Positions 18,856 to 28,047 of a DNA stretch of 64,000 nt are shown one piece after another. Where the stretch lies: contig NZ_PIQO01000002.1 in assembly GCF_002844575.1 (NCBI RefSeq), forward strand, positions 310,001 through 374,000, given 5' to 3'. The stretch's first letter is position 1. Each line of letters opens with the position of its first letter. The translations under genes and the position numbers were made by a program. The notes under the pieces were generated by a model that was given only the letters and a program-made list of their open reading frames with translations, was not told the DNA's origin and made no database searches. The stretch comes from Heyndrickxia camelliae. Its GTDB lineage: Bacteria > Bacillota > Bacilli > Bacillales > Bacillaceae_C.

Positions 18856-19487
18856 GACACCCCCACTTTTTCTTCACTTTTTTGAATATAATTTCTGCTT
18901 AATTCCACAACCGCTTCATACCCGCCGTTTTGATAGGCTTTATTTAAATCACTGCCAATTCCAACTGCAACAGCTCCTGCATCAAGCCAATTTTTTATAT
19001 TGTCTAAGTTAATTCCGCCTGTTGGCATAATTCGTACATTTGGTAATGGCCCATTAACCGACTTTATAAAGGAAGGCTCGAAATGATTAGCAGGGAATAA
19101 CTTAAGGACATTACAACCAGCCTCTAATGCCATTCCCATTTCCCGAATCGTCATACAGCCCGGCATGTATGGGATACCATAACGGTTGCAAAGGGTCGCA
19201 ACTCCATCATTAAAATAAGGGCTGACAATAAATTTAGCGCCATTTAAAATTGCATGTCTTGCTGTTTCGGCATCTAATACAGATCCTGCTCCAATCAATG
19301 CATCAGTATGTTGAAGTGCCTTAAAAGCCTCCTCAATTTGCGGAGTAGTATAAGTTAATTCAATTACTTGAATACCGCCTTCAATTGCCGCTTTTGACAA
19401 TAGGCCCGCTTCTTCGCCAGATTTACCGCGAATAACCGCTACTACTTTCTTCTCTACTAGTTGTTGTGTGATAGATTGTTTATTCAT
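18852..19487 (-). CDS. kdgA: KDPG aldolase (bifunctional KHG/KDPG type)
   Basis: 211 residues from the ATG at 19487, chosen because AAGGAGG lies 8 nt before it; a longer frame to 19574 has no ribosome site and overlaps the upstream gene. It cleaves 2-keto-3-deoxy-6-phosphogluconate to pyruvate and glyceraldehyde 3-phosphate. VVAVIRGKSGEEA, IELTYTTPQIEEA with catalytic Glu, KFIVSPYFN with Schiff-base Lys, and KLFPANHF and PTGGINLDN are the family signatures. Confidence 0.93.
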   Translation of the reverse strand: MNKQSITQQLVEKKVVAVIRGKSGEEAGLLSKAAIEGGIQVIELTYTTPQIEEAFKALQHTDALIGAGSVLDAETARHAILNGAKFIVSPYFNDGVATLCNRYGIPYMPGCMTIREMGMALEAGCNVLKLFPANHFEPSFIKSVNGPLPNVRIMPTGGINLDNIKNWLDAGAVAVGIGSDLNKAYQNGGYEAVVELSRNYIQKSEEKVGVS

Positions 19488-19500
19488 TGGATATACCTCC

Positions 19501-20520
19501 TTACTCGAATTCAATAAGGGCTTTGCGAACTTGTTCTGGATGCTCTTCGATAAAATCAAACGCTTCTTGAACATCCTCTAGTTTGTAAGTATGAGTGACG
19601 AGCCCGTTATGACGAAGCTTTCCTTCATTTAAAAACGTCACCACTTTAGGAAACTGGTAAGTTTGTAATCTTGAACCTACAATCGTTACTTCTCCTTTCG
19701 TAATTGGAAGCTGTGAAATAGCTGCTTTTCTTTCATCAAAGCCAAGAACTACCACCCGTCCGGCAGGAGAAACAACATCAATCCCCAATTCGAATGTCAT
19801 TGGCAAACAAACAGCATCAATAACCACATTTGTTCCTTTGCCATTTGTCCATTCCTGTACGCGCTGACGAACATCTTCACGTCCAGCATTTACAGTTACA
19901 TCTGCTCCGTTTTCCTTTGCAAAAGCCAGTCTTTCCTCACTCAAATCGGTAATCATGACAGTAGCCCCCATCAACTTAGCTATCTTTAGAACGCAAATTC
20001 CAATTGGACCCGCACCTTGAATAAGGACTGTATCTCCTTCTTCTACTTGACCTCTCCATGTAGCTTGAGCACCGATTGTATAAGGTTCAGCAAGAACAAT
20101 CTCCTCCCAAGGTAAAGATGGGTCTACCACATGAAGCTGTTTTTCTGGTAAAACGAACCATTCTCTCATGCCGCCATCCTCGTGAACACCAAATACGGAT
20201 AAATTTTCGCAAACATTTGGACGGCCTTTTCTACATGCATAACATTCGCCACAATACCGGATTGGTTCCACTACCACATGATCACCAATTTTTATTCCTT
20301 TTACTTGTGGTCCAACCGCTTCGACTTCTCCGGCAACCTCATGTCCAATCACTCGCGGCAAAGTAGCAAGGGGATTTGTTCCATGATAGATATGCATATC
20401 CGAACCGCAAATCCCTACTCTTTTTACTTTCACTAAAACATCTGTTCCATTCTCAATCTGAGGTTTTTCGATTTCATTAATAATAAGTTCATGCGCTTTT
20501 CTAACTTGAACCGCTTTCAT
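19501..20520 (-). CDS. yjmD: Zinc-dependent aldonate dehydrogenase, YjmD-like (L-gulonate 5-dehydrogenase candidate)
   Basis: 339 residues, medium-chain dehydrogenase. Catalytic zinc residues Cys38 and His/Glu of VIGHEVAG; structural zinc cysteines in [15 protein letters not shown]; Rossmann loop GAGPIGICV. It is very close to B. subtilis YjmD across [17 protein letters not shown] and [13 protein letters not shown]. Relatives of the RspB/GulD type oxidise L-gulonate to D-fructuronate, which is the substrate for UxuB here, so that is the proposed reaction (inference). Its start codon directly follows the stop of the yjmC homologue. Confidence 0.82.
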   Translation of the reverse strand: MKAVQVRKAHELIINEIEKPQIENGTDVLVKVKRVGICGSDMHIYHGTNPLATLPRVIGHEVAGEVEAVGPQVKGIKIGDHVVVEPIRYCGECYACRKGRPNVCENLSVFGVHEDGGMREWFVLPEKQLHVVDPSLPWEEIVLAEPYTIGAQATWRGQVEEGDTVLIQGAGPIGICVLKIAKLMGATVMITDLSEERLAFAKENGADVTVNAGREDVRQRVQEWTNGKGTNVVIDAVCLPMTFELGIDVVSPAGRVVVLGFDERKAAISQLPITKGEVTIVGSRLQTYQFPKVVTFLNEGKLRHNGLVTHTYKLEDVQEAFDFIEEHPEQVRKALIEFE

Positions 20521-21540
20521 TTACTGCACCTTCTCTGTTAAAAATTCATATACGCTTGAAGCAATCGTAATCCCTTGCTCCAGATTTCGTTTCTCATGCA
20601 ATTGTTCAATTTCTCCAGGAACATAAACTCGTTCAAATCCCGGTGCAGGCGGTACTTGCTGCAGTTCTTCCATCATCTGATCCATTTGTTCTAAAAAGAC
20701 ATCTGGATCCGTAAAGAAAGCCGGATTTATCACACAGAAGTAATGTCCAAGTTTTCTTTTCTTATCAAGATCATCATACATTTTCCCAATATGTGGACCG
20801 AATGCTGCACCTGCTAATAGTCCGGAGAAAATATCTACTATCACAGCCAAGCCATACCCTTTCGGTCCTCCGAATGGGGTAAGGGAAACCACTTTGTTTG
20901 GATCGGTTACAGTAGCTCCATTTTCATCTACAGCCCAGCCTGCCGGAATTTCTTTTCCTTCTTCGCGTGCTTGAAGGATTTTTCCTAAAGCTACGTTCGA
21001 TGTTGCCATATCGAGGATAAATGGTTTCTTCCTCTTGGCTGGAACCCCGTAAGCAATCGGGTTGGTCCCGAGAAATTGCTCTTTTCCTCCGAAAGGAACC
21101 ACAATTTTATCCGTATGTGTCATTGCAATTCCAATTAATTTTTCCTCAGCTGCCTTTTGAACAAAATAGCTTAAAGCCCCGCAATGACTGCTGTTCATTG
21201 CCGTTACCATTCCAACACCATTGGACTTCGCCATTTCAATCGCATGATCCATCGCAATATCTGCAACCACATGCCCAAAGCCGTCATCGCCATCTACCAC
21301 CCCTGTTACAGGTCCAGTCGCTTGAAAAGTAATGTTTGCTGCAGGGTTAATCCCACCCGCTTTCAAACGATTGATATAATGTTCTGTCCGCAAGACACCG
21401 TGGGAATTCACATTTCTTAAATCAGCATGAACTAATACGTCGGCAATTTTCTCAGCATGTTGGTGATTTACCCCTGCTATCAATAATTTCTGAATAACTT
21501 GCCGTTTGGTCTCCTCTGCTTTTACCGTTATAGTCGTCAT
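20521..21540 (-). CDS. yjmC: Malate/L-lactate dehydrogenase-family oxidoreductase, YjmC-like
   Basis: About 339 residues of the Ldh2/YlbC/AllD NAD(P)-dependent family (not the classical lactate dehydrogenase). [20 protein letters not shown] contains the conserved catalytic His. [23 protein letters not shown] and [12 protein letters not shown] are family blocks. The frame opens at 21549, but GGAG directly touches that ATG; the ATG at 21540 has proper spacing. It is conserved in uxu operons (YjmC in B. subtilis), yet its substrate is not established; a 2-keto-aldonate is likely. Confidence 0.83.
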   Translation of the reverse strand: MTTITVKAEETKRQVIQKLLIAGVNHQHAEKIADVLVHADLRNVNSHGVLRTEHYINRLKAGGINPAANITFQATGPVTGVVDGDDGFGHVVADIAMDHAIEMAKSNGVGMVTAMNSSHCGALSYFVQKAAEEKLIGIAMTHTDKIVVPFGGKEQFLGTNPIAYGVPAKRKKPFILDMATSNVALGKILQAREEGKEIPAGWAVDENGATVTDPNKVVSLTPFGGPKGYGLAVIVDIFSGLLAGAAFGPHIGKMYDDLDKKRKLGHYFCVINPAFFTDPDVFLEQMDQMMEELQQVPPAPGFERVYVPGEIEQLHEKRNLEQGITIASSVYEFLTEKVQ

Positions 21541-21586
21541 GTTTTCCATCTCCTTACTTTAGTCATTGCTAAAGTTAATTGTGAAC

Positions 21587-22543
21587 TTATCTCTCAATAA
21601 CGGCTTCCTGACGAACAAATGCCCAAACTTCATCTAAATATGGCAGTCCCTCATTATCACCAGAAACCGTTGTTACTAAGGCTCCAACTCCATTTGCAAA
21701 TTCTAATCGTTCTTCCATCTCCAAACCATGTAAAAATCCATATATATATCCCGCATCAAAACCATCACCAGCTCCAACCGTATCTATGGGCTTAACAGAA
21801 AACGCTTCCTTTTCAAACCAAATTCCACGATAATAAACCCTTGATCCGTTAGCACCATCTTTTATCACAAGCTGATCAATGTTATAGCGTTTAGCCAATT
21901 CCATAAAATCTTCTTCTAATGACGCATCTAGAATCAGTTGGAGCTCATCTAGACCAGTCAACAAAATATCAACATATGGAAAGAGTTCAAAATATGCTTT
22001 TCTTGCATCCTCAATAGCCCATAACTTTAAGCGAATATTTGGATCCATGGAAACCGTTATGTTTTTTTGTTTTGCTATCTCTAAAACGCGTTTGGCAATC
22101 GCTAAATTTTTAGGATCAATCGCTAAAAAAACCCCTGTAATATGTACCAGATTGATCCCTTCTAACATCTCCTCTGTGATATCATTCGGTGTTAATGTTA
22201 AAATTGGAGATTGATAGCGGTAATAGAACGTCTTTCCAGAACCATCCTCCCGAATTTCTTTAAAATTCAAAGATGTTGGATATCCCTCAACGAAATCAAC
22301 ATCTTTCGTATCCACACCTTCACCACGTACGAAATTATAAATGTATCGTCCAAACTCATCCTTCCCTAAACGGCTCATCCACTTTGAATGCAAACCGAGA
22401 CGAGCACAACCAATGGCGAAATTAAGTTCAGCCCCTCCCACTTTACGATCAAATTGGGGAACATACCGCATCGGTCCTGTTTGAGTCGGATTAAAGGTAA
22501 TCAAAGCATCCCCTATCGTAAAAACACTAAAACTTGGTGGCAT
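21587..22543 (-). CDS. kdgK: 2-keto-3-deoxygluconate kinase, PfkB family
   Basis: 318 residues. It phosphorylates KDG to KDPG, the substrate of KdgA in the same operon, and serves both aldonate branches in this window. GGAELNFAIGCARLG is the N-terminal PfkB signature; DTVGAGDGFDAGY is the C-terminal one with the catalytic Asp. GGAGG lies before the ATG. It is the first gene of the operon, directly downstream of three LacI-type operators (22587-22752). Confidence 0.9.
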   Translation of the reverse strand: MPPSFSVFTIGDALITFNPTQTGPMRYVPQFDRKVGGAELNFAIGCARLGLHSKWMSRLGKDEFGRYIYNFVRGEGVDTKDVDFVEGYPTSLNFKEIREDGSGKTFYYRYQSPILTLTPNDITEEMLEGINLVHITGVFLAIDPKNLAIAKRVLEIAKQKNITVSMDPNIRLKLWAIEDARKAYFELFPYVDILLTGLDELQLILDASLEEDFMELAKRYNIDQLVIKDGANGSRVYYRGIWFEKEAFSVKPIDTVGAGDGFDAGYIYGFLHGLEMEERLEFANGVGALVTTVSGDNEGLPYLDEVWAFVRQEAVIER

Positions 22544-22586
22544 CTTAATACCTCCTTCTTTCGTTTCCTTCTAAGTTGAAAAACTT

Positions 22587-22608
22587 TTTACTAAACCGGT
22601 TTAGTAAA
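22587..22608. promoter_or_regulatory. Perfect 22-bp LacI-type operator (KdgR box 1)
   Basis: Perfect palindrome with arm TTTACTAAACC and centre CG, the hallmark of LacI-family operators. It lies 43 bp upstream of the kdgK start. Confidence 0.85.
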
Positions 22609-22626
22609 TAATAAAAAAATATACCT

Positions 22627-22648
22627 TTTCATAAATCGGTTTAGTAAA
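22627..22648. promoter_or_regulatory. KdgR box 2
   Basis: The right arm GGTTTAGTAAA is identical to box 1; the left arm has three changes. Its centre is 40 bp from that of box 1, close to four helical turns, which suits looping or cooperative binding. Confidence 0.75.
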
Positions 22649-22730
22649 ATACAAAAAAACAATTTAGTAAAGCTATGTAATTAACCTACTACTCTTCAAA
22701 ACTAATAGACTACATAGAAAATAATAAATA

Positions 22731-22752
22731 ATTAGTAAATCGGTTTAGTGAA
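22731..22752. promoter_or_regulatory. KdgR box 3
   Basis: ATTAGTAAATC / GGTTTAGTGAA, same centre and core as boxes 1 and 2. It lies about 104 bp beyond box 2. Confidence 0.65.
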
Positions 22753-22841
22753 ATTATAACTGAAACCCCTTTCACTTTCAATAATAATTTGAAAATTTTT
22801 TAGTTGGATGGTCTGGTCCTTTTCTGATTTTCGAAACGGAG

Positions 22842-22872
22842 GAGGGAAGAAGGGTCTGACCCTTCTTCCCTC
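22842..22872. repeat. Perfect palindromic repeat (15-bp arms) behind the chemoreceptor
   Basis: Arms GAGGGAAGAAGGGTC and GACCCTTCTTCCCTC around a single T. Eight A follow it on the plus strand; read on the minus strand the T tract comes before the hairpin. A second degenerate palindrome (TGGGATGA / TCATCCCA) follows at 22881-22910. Confidence 0.8.
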
Positions 22873-22932
22873 AAAAAAAATGGGATGAAGGATTGGACCC
22901 CCTCATCCCAGGGAACCGGTCCCTGTTCACTC

Positions 22933-24996
22933 TTATAATTTAAATTGGGATATAACCTCTTCAAGCTCTAATGCCATTTTGGCAAGTTCTTGTGCTGCCG
23001 ATGATACTTCATTCATGGATGCACTCATTTCTTCGGAGGATGCTGCGACATTTTGGGAATGTTCATTCACTCCAATAGACGTTTTAAAGACTTTTTCAAA
23101 ATGGGTAAAGACTTCTTCGATACTAGCCTTCATTTTCTCCATAGATCCACTGGCTTGTGCAATGTTTTCTGTTACTTTTCTAACAGAATCATTGATATCC
23201 TGGAAGGCTGCACCGCTTTTATTTACTAAAACAAGACCTTCTTTTGTGGAATCAGAACCTTTGTCTACCATTTCCATCGATTCATTGATCCCTTTTTGAA
23301 TGTCTGTGATAATATCACTAATTTGGGATGCGGATTGGCTAGATTGTTCTGCCAATTTCCGAACCTCATCCGCTACAACGGCAAAGCCTTTCCCTTGTTC
23401 TCCAGCTCTTGCGGCTTCAATAGCTGCATTCAGTGCCAGTAAGTTTGTTTGTTCTGAAATGGATTGGATCATTAGACTTATCTGACTAATTTCATTTGAC
23501 TTCTCTTTTAGTTCATTTATTTTTTCCGCAGATGATGCAACATTTTGATCAATCTCAGCCATTTGTTGAACCGTTTGGTTAACTACTTGACTTCCGTGAC
23601 TAGCAGTTTCCGCTGATTGATGAATAGAATGGCGGACATTTTCCATACTGCTTGTAACGCCTTCCACATTTACTAACACTTCCTTCATTATATCAACGGC
23701 ATTATTCATTTCTGCATTTTGTTCATCTGTACCGGATGCAACACTTTGAATGGATTCCGCAATTTGACTGGAGGCTTTAAGGTTTTCCTCGGAACTTGCA
23801 GCCAGCTCTTCTGATGTTGCAGATAATTGCTGAGAGCCATCTGCCACTCTTGTAATCATCTCTTTTAAGTTTTGGGCCATTTTATTAAAGTTTTCCCCTG
23901 TTTCTCCGATTTCATCATTAGATTTTATCGTTACTTGTTGAGTTAAATCTCCTTCGGACATCGATACCGATAAAGCACTTAACTTCTTAATATCACGAGT
24001 AATTTTTGTACTCATAAAAAATGACACAAGCACTGCTAAGACAGCAATAATGGCACCTACAATCAGAAGAATATTCGTAATATGTTGAGCAGATGCAAGG
24101 AACTCACTTTTTTCTACAACAGAGATATAATTCCAACCCTTTATTTTAGAGGAAATGGTCGTGAAGACATATTCCTTCCCATTAAGCTTTGCCTCAATAC
24201 TAGAATCTTTTTTCAAATTCTTTAACTCAGGAACATTTAACTTAGAAATTGGTTGGAAATTTAGTTTTGCATTTTTCGGATCGGCAAGTATGGTTCCATC
24301 GTCTTGCGCTAAAATAACATAACCATTTTTCCCGATTTTAATATCCTTGATAATACCTGTTAATCCATTCAAATCCACGTCTAGTCCAAGTACGCCTTTT
24401 TGCTGACCGTTCTCCTCAATGGTTACCACATTACTTACAATAATAGAATCAGAGCCATTTGCGGCATAGGCACTTGTCATATTGACTTTACCAGGATTCT
24501 CAATCGCTGTTTTATACCATGGACGTTCGCGCGGATCAAAGCCCGCTGTAGTTGGTCCTTCAGGGTATTGGATATAACCCCCGTCAGCCGTTCCCATATA
24601 TACATAAGCCGCATTCGGATGAGAAGCACCAAAATTAGAAAATACATCGAATATGCCTTTTTCCTTTTTGCCATTTTTTGAAGGCGTCATATTAACGGAT
24701 TGACCTGAATCCACACCTTTTACGGTCATATATGATTTAATAGATTTGTCCGCCCCTTTGACTAAAGGATTGGTCGCTAATAGTTTTGCATTTTCATGTA
24801 TCGTATCAAAATATAGTGAAATTGCATTATCAACTTGATTAATTTCCTTTTTGCTAGATTCTGTATAAGATTTCTGCGTAGTATTACGTACTTCACTGTT
24901 GAGAAAAAAGGAAATGATAATGATAGGAATGATTGATAACAAAAGGGAGTAGACTAATAGTTTTGCTTTAAAAGATATTCTCTTTTTTTTCTTCAT
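22933..24996 (-). CDS. Methyl-accepting chemotaxis protein with extracellular Cache sensor
   Basis: 687 residues. TM1 (about 13-32) and TM2 (about 308-330) frame a double-Cache sensor with [29 protein letters not shown] and [12 protein letters not shown], the dCache blocks that bind amino acids or other small ligands. HAMP follows (about 330-385). The C-terminal signalling domain has the hairpin tip [21 protein letters not shown], which contacts CheW and CheA. It is the last gene of a five-gene operon. The start lacks a strong ribosome site and lies 18 nt after a hairpin (25014-25045). Confidence 0.93.
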   Translation of the reverse strand: MKKKKRISFKAKLLVYSLLLSIIPIIIISFFLNSEVRNTTQKSYTESSKKEINQVDNAISLYFDTIHENAKLLATNPLVKGADKSIKSYMTVKGVDSGQSVNMTPSKNGKKEKGIFDVFSNFGASHPNAAYVYMGTADGGYIQYPEGPTTAGFDPRERPWYKTAIENPGKVNMTSAYAANGSDSIIVSNVVTIEENGQQKGVLGLDVDLNGLTGIIKDIKIGKNGYVILAQDDGTILADPKNAKLNFQPISKLNVPELKNLKKDSSIEAKLNGKEYVFTTISSKIKGWNYISVVEKSEFLASAQHITNILLIVGAIIAVLAVLVSFFMSTKITRDIKKLSALSVSMSEGDLTQQVTIKSNDEIGETGENFNKMAQNLKEMITRVADGSQQLSATSEELAASSEENLKASSQIAESIQSVASGTDEQNAEMNNAVDIMKEVLVNVEGVTSSMENVRHSIHQSAETASHGSQVVNQTVQQMAEIDQNVASSAEKINELKEKSNEISQISLMIQSISEQTNLLALNAAIEAARAGEQGKGFAVVADEVRKLAEQSSQSASQISDIITDIQKGINESMEMVDKGSDSTKEGLVLVNKSGAAFQDINDSVRKVTENIAQASGSMEKMKASIEEVFTHFEKVFKTSIGVNEHSQNVAASSEEMSASMNEVSSAAQELAKMALELEEVISQFKL

Positions 24997-25013
24997 ATTA
25001 AAAACCCATTAAA

Positions 25014-25045
25014 GCAAGATAGGCATATTTCTATGCCACATCTTG
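25014..25045 (-). terminator. Hairpin between the nitrilase and chemoreceptor genes
   Basis: Stem GCAAGATGTGGCATA / TATGCCTATCTTGC on the minus strand, followed by TTTAATGGGTTTTTAAT. The short T tract makes it a partial terminator or attenuator. It could set a low chemoreceptor to nitrilase ratio. Confidence 0.65.
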
Positions 25046-25057
25046 CCTTCCTTTCTA

Positions 25058-26893
25058 TTATTCTTGAATAAGAGGAACAAAATATGGCGTTCTTCTAGAG
25101 AGCAGTAACAATTCTTGGTTGAACCAATTTTCATTTTGTAACGTCTCATATTTTACTACCAAAGCTTCCTCTTTATTACTTGGAGCCACAACGGGCTGAT
25201 CTAAACCATACAATGGATCAATGGTATACAAGCTGCTTCCGCCTAAAAAGTGTTGATCTCCACCAACATAATTGGCTACAACTGTATATGCTTGTGCACC
25301 GATTGCGACAGCATCCCAAGTGACCATCGAACCATCTGGATATGGATTTACAGACATTTTTTTACTGATTTCCATCTCTCCACCATATTGTCCGTTCCAA
25401 GCCGAAGGAATAGCAATGGTATCAGCGCGTTCTACCGCTAACACTCCAGAAGCTTCTGGAAATTGTGCATCTTCCCCTATTAAAATACCAATTTTACCTA
25501 GTTCCTTTGTTTCAAATACTGGTAAAGAGGATCCCTCTGTTGCCCATTTTTCATCAGCCTTGCTTAGATGCGTTTTTTCATATTTCCCTGTAACACTGCC
25601 ATCTGGTGAGATGAGGAAAGCCGAGTTAAATAAGTGATTGTTTGCTTTTTCAACAAGTCCTGCTACGATAGATACTTGATATTTTTTTGCCAAATCTTCA
25701 AAAAATTGAACCGTTTCTCCATCTGCGCTTTCAGCAAAGCTTTTAGCGTCTTTCTTATTATCTATTGGTCCTGTTAAAGATAATTCAGGAAGAACCACTA
25801 GATTTAAATTAGCATCTTGCTTCTTCGCATCTTCTATTAGAGAGGTAACTTTTTCTTTATTTTTTGCCTTATTCCCCATTACAGGCTCATATTGAAGGGC
25901 AGCTGCAACAACTTTGTGAGGAGTGGTATTTTTTGTATAATCCCAAGGCTCCACATATTGCATAAGCTCTTTATAAAGCTCAGGTCTTCTTTCCTTCAGT
26001 GCTTTTTTATTTTTATTATTGTATTGCTTTGGATCAATCGTTGCATAGGTAATCGTTGGTTTGTCAACGTCTTCTTTCTCTGTCATGACAACAGGTGCTT
26101 CAGCAAGCTTATGTCCTTCCGGAGACCAAACAGCACTTCCGCCAATCATATGGAATCCGTGCTCTGTATTTGAACGGTTTGCACTGACAATATACATTCC
26201 ATTTTGCTGTGCACGTGCAGGTAACGCGGAAATCGCTTGTGCAGATGAATTGGTAGGAAATGCAAGAATATCTGCACCTTGAATACCTGCTAATCTCGCA
26301 GTCTCAAAATAAGCAGAGTCCATACAGATGTTAATTGCGATTTTACCTAGTTCTGTATCAAACACAGGAACGCCTAAATCTCCCCATGCACCCCAATGTG
26401 TTTCTGTTTCCCACATTTGTGTTTTACGGTATTTGCCTACATATCCATTAGGGCCCACCATTGCTGCTGAATTATAATATAAGTTGGTTTTCTTATCGAC
26501 TTCCGGCATCCCAAACACAACGTAAGCATCATATTTTTTCGTTAATTTTGCAAATACATCGGTTGTTTTGCCTGGGATTGTATCCACAAATGGCTCAATA
26601 GCCTTGCGGTTAGCATAGTAATATCCAGTCGTTGACATTTCGGGAGCTACGACAAGCTTCGCCCCTTTTTTAAATGCTTCTTCTGTTAACTTTGCTAACG
26701 CTTCTACGTTTTTATCTCGCTCATTCAAAATAGGATTAAATTCGATGGATGCTACCTTAAAAGGTTTTGTAACCTTTTTGATATTATTTTCCTTCGCGTT
26801 AACAGGTGTATCATACTGAATATATTGATACACACCAGCCGTTATTAAAGCTACAATAACGACAATACCAAATACTATTTTCTTCATTGACAT
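25058..26893 (-). CDS. Membrane-anchored tandem carbon-nitrogen hydrolase, second domain lacks the catalytic Cys
   Basis: 611 residues. One N-terminal transmembrane segment (about 5-25) should hold the rest outside the membrane. Two nitrilase-superfamily domains follow. Domain 1 (about 45-290) has the full triad Glu85 (VVAPEMSTTGY), Lys157 (KYRKTQMWE) and Cys190 (INICMDSAYFE). Domain 2 (about 326-590) keeps Glu370 (VVLPELSLTG) and Lys440 (KYEKTHL), but the nucleophile position reads ILIGEDAQFPE with Gly473 in place of Cys, so it cannot be an active amidase. Most nitrilases are single-domain cytosolic enzymes of about 270-330 residues. The substrate is unknown; an amide or nitrile sensed by the adjacent receptor is a reasonable hypothesis. 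Confidence 0.87.
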   Translation of the reverse strand: MSMKKIVFGIVVIVALITAGVYQYIQYDTPVNAKENNIKKVTKPFKVASIEFNPILNERDKNVEALAKLTEEAFKKGAKLVVAPEMSTTGYYYANRKAIEPFVDTIPGKTTDVFAKLTKKYDAYVVFGMPEVDKKTNLYYNSAAMVGPNGYVGKYRKTQMWETETHWGAWGDLGVPVFDTELGKIAINICMDSAYFETARLAGIQGADILAFPTNSSAQAISALPARAQQNGMYIVSANRSNTEHGFHMIGGSAVWSPEGHKLAEAPVVMTEKEDVDKPTITYATIDPKQYNNKNKKALKERRPELYKELMQYVEPWDYTKNTTPHKVVAAALQYEPVMGNKAKNKEKVTSLIEDAKKQDANLNLVVLPELSLTGPIDNKKDAKSFAESADGETVQFFEDLAKKYQVSIVAGLVEKANNHLFNSAFLISPDGSVTGKYEKTHLSKADEKWATEGSSLPVFETKELGKIGILIGEDAQFPEASGVLAVERADTIAIPSAWNGQYGGEMEISKKMSVNPYPDGSMVTWDAVAIGAQAYTVVANYVGGDQHFLGGSSLYTIDPLYGLDQPVVAPSNKEEALVVKYETLQNENWFNQELLLLSRRTPYFVPLIQE

Positions 26894-26970
26894 AAACTAC
26901 TTCCTCTCATGATATTGTTTGTACTCCATTAGAAAAGAATAGTGCTTTATCTACATTCCCCCCTTCGTTT

Positions 26971-27444
26971 TTATACAAATTGTTCCTCCATCTGTTGTAA
27001 AGGAGAAGAGGATACTATTTCCAAAATACCCATTTTCGAAAGTAACGTTTCGATATCTAAAATAGAAACCATTCTCTCATCTAATAAAGCTACACCTTTA
27101 AAAATATCTGTTGATGTCCCCATAGACTCCATTGGCTTTATCTCCTCTTCTTCTATACTCAAAATTTCATTTGTCTTAGAGACCATTAATGCAATATTAG
27201 ATGGTTCCAAATCTAAAAGGAGAAAACGTGTGTGTTCATCGATTTCAATCGATTGGTTGAATAGTAGAATTCCAGAATCAATGATACATCTCAGTTGTCC
27301 TCTGGCATTGGTAATGCCTTTGATATAGTCAGGCGTTTGCGGAAGACATGTAATATCCGTTACTTTTTCAATGGAAAGGACATATTGAATATCGATTCCA
27401 TAATCATTTTCTCCAACACGAAAAATAACATAGCTTGTTTTCAT
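26971..27444 (-). CDS. cheW: CheW-like chemotaxis coupling protein
   Basis: 157 residues, single CheW domain: YVIFRVGENDYGIDIQYVLSIEKV at the start, YIKGITNARGQLRCIIDS in the middle and SILDIETLLSK at the end. It couples receptors to the CheA kinase. Encoded with a receptor but without CheA, it is probably a dedicated second CheW that links this receptor to the general chemotaxis machinery. AGGAGGGG precedes the ATG and overlaps the stop of the upstream gene. Confidence 0.9.
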   Translation of the reverse strand: MKTSYVIFRVGENDYGIDIQYVLSIEKVTDITCLPQTPDYIKGITNARGQLRCIIDSGILLFNQSIEIDEHTRFLLLDLEPSNIALMVSKTNEILSIEEEEIKPMESMGTSTDIFKGVALLDERMVSILDIETLLSKMGILEIVSSSPLQQMEEQFV

Positions 27445-27446
27445 CT

Positions 27447-28013
27447 TTAGCCCCTCCTAGTCATTCGTTGAAACTTTCTTTGTACGCTCGTTTTTGTTCT
27501 TGAGAGCCTTTGCGCCACTTCGGTATAGGAATATCCAGACAGCACCATCATTTTCAATACTCTCTCTTCTTTCACACTCCAAACTTTATAATGTTCTTCT
27601 TTTTGCTTGCTTCTCTCATGCCTTACCCACTCTGGTTCTGGGGCAATGGCATTGCATTCTATTTTCGAAAAATCTATTTTTTCACGATTTCTATCTGCCC
27701 ATTTCCAAAATTCCATTGGATCTATAAAATAAAAGCTCTTCGTTGTACGTGTTACCTTCTTGGTATATTTCAACCCATGTCTTTTCATCCAACCGATAAT
27801 CGTATTTCGGTCAACAGAGAGTAGTTCTGCTAACTGATGGGTTGATAAATGTCCCGTCTGATTCTTTGTATAAGCAATCCCTAATCTTTTCATCTTGCTG
27901 ACGATGGAACCTTCTGATCTATGTAACTTTTGGGCGATGGTTTCAATTTTCATCCTTCCCACATTTTCTTTTAAAAAGCGAATTTCTGCATCTGTCCATT
28001 TTTTCCTAGTCAT
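27447..28013 (-). CDS. DNA-binding protein with repeated Myb/SANT-like helix-turn-helix
   Basis: 188 residues from the ATG at 28013 (MTRKKWTDAEIRF), which lies after the EAL stop; a longer frame into the EAL gene lacks support. Three possible DNA-binding units: a Myb-like trihelix (about 5-45, KLHRSEGSIVSKMKRLGI), a MerR/excisionase-like helix pair (LSTHQLAELLSVDRNTIIGWMK), and a second Myb-like unit at the C-terminus (VWSVKEERVLKMM, then QRLSRTKTSVQRK). It is sandwiched between the EAL and cheW genes, so it probably regulates this operon. I do not recognise a named family. Confidence 0.65.
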   Translation of the reverse strand: MTRKKWTDAEIRFLKENVGRMKIETIAQKLHRSEGSIVSKMKRLGIAYTKNQTGHLSTHQLAELLSVDRNTIIGWMKRHGLKYTKKVTRTTKSFYFIDPMEFWKWADRNREKIDFSKIECNAIAPEPEWVRHERSKQKEEHYKVWSVKEERVLKMMVLSGYSYTEVAQRLSRTKTSVQRKFQRMTRRG

Positions 28014-28047
28014 GACATTACCCCATTTACTAATTTGCTGCGCATTT

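Larger units (their letters stand above)
22544..22932. promoter_or_regulatory. Control region of the kdgK-uxu operon plus repeats
   Basis: Bases 22587-22760 carry the LacI operators listed separately. A palindrome TGAAACCCCTTTCA (22761-22774) resembles a cre site lacking the central CG. Bases 22800-22930 are filled with repeats of the GGTCAGGTCCC family behind the chemoreceptor gene. Confidence 0.65.
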
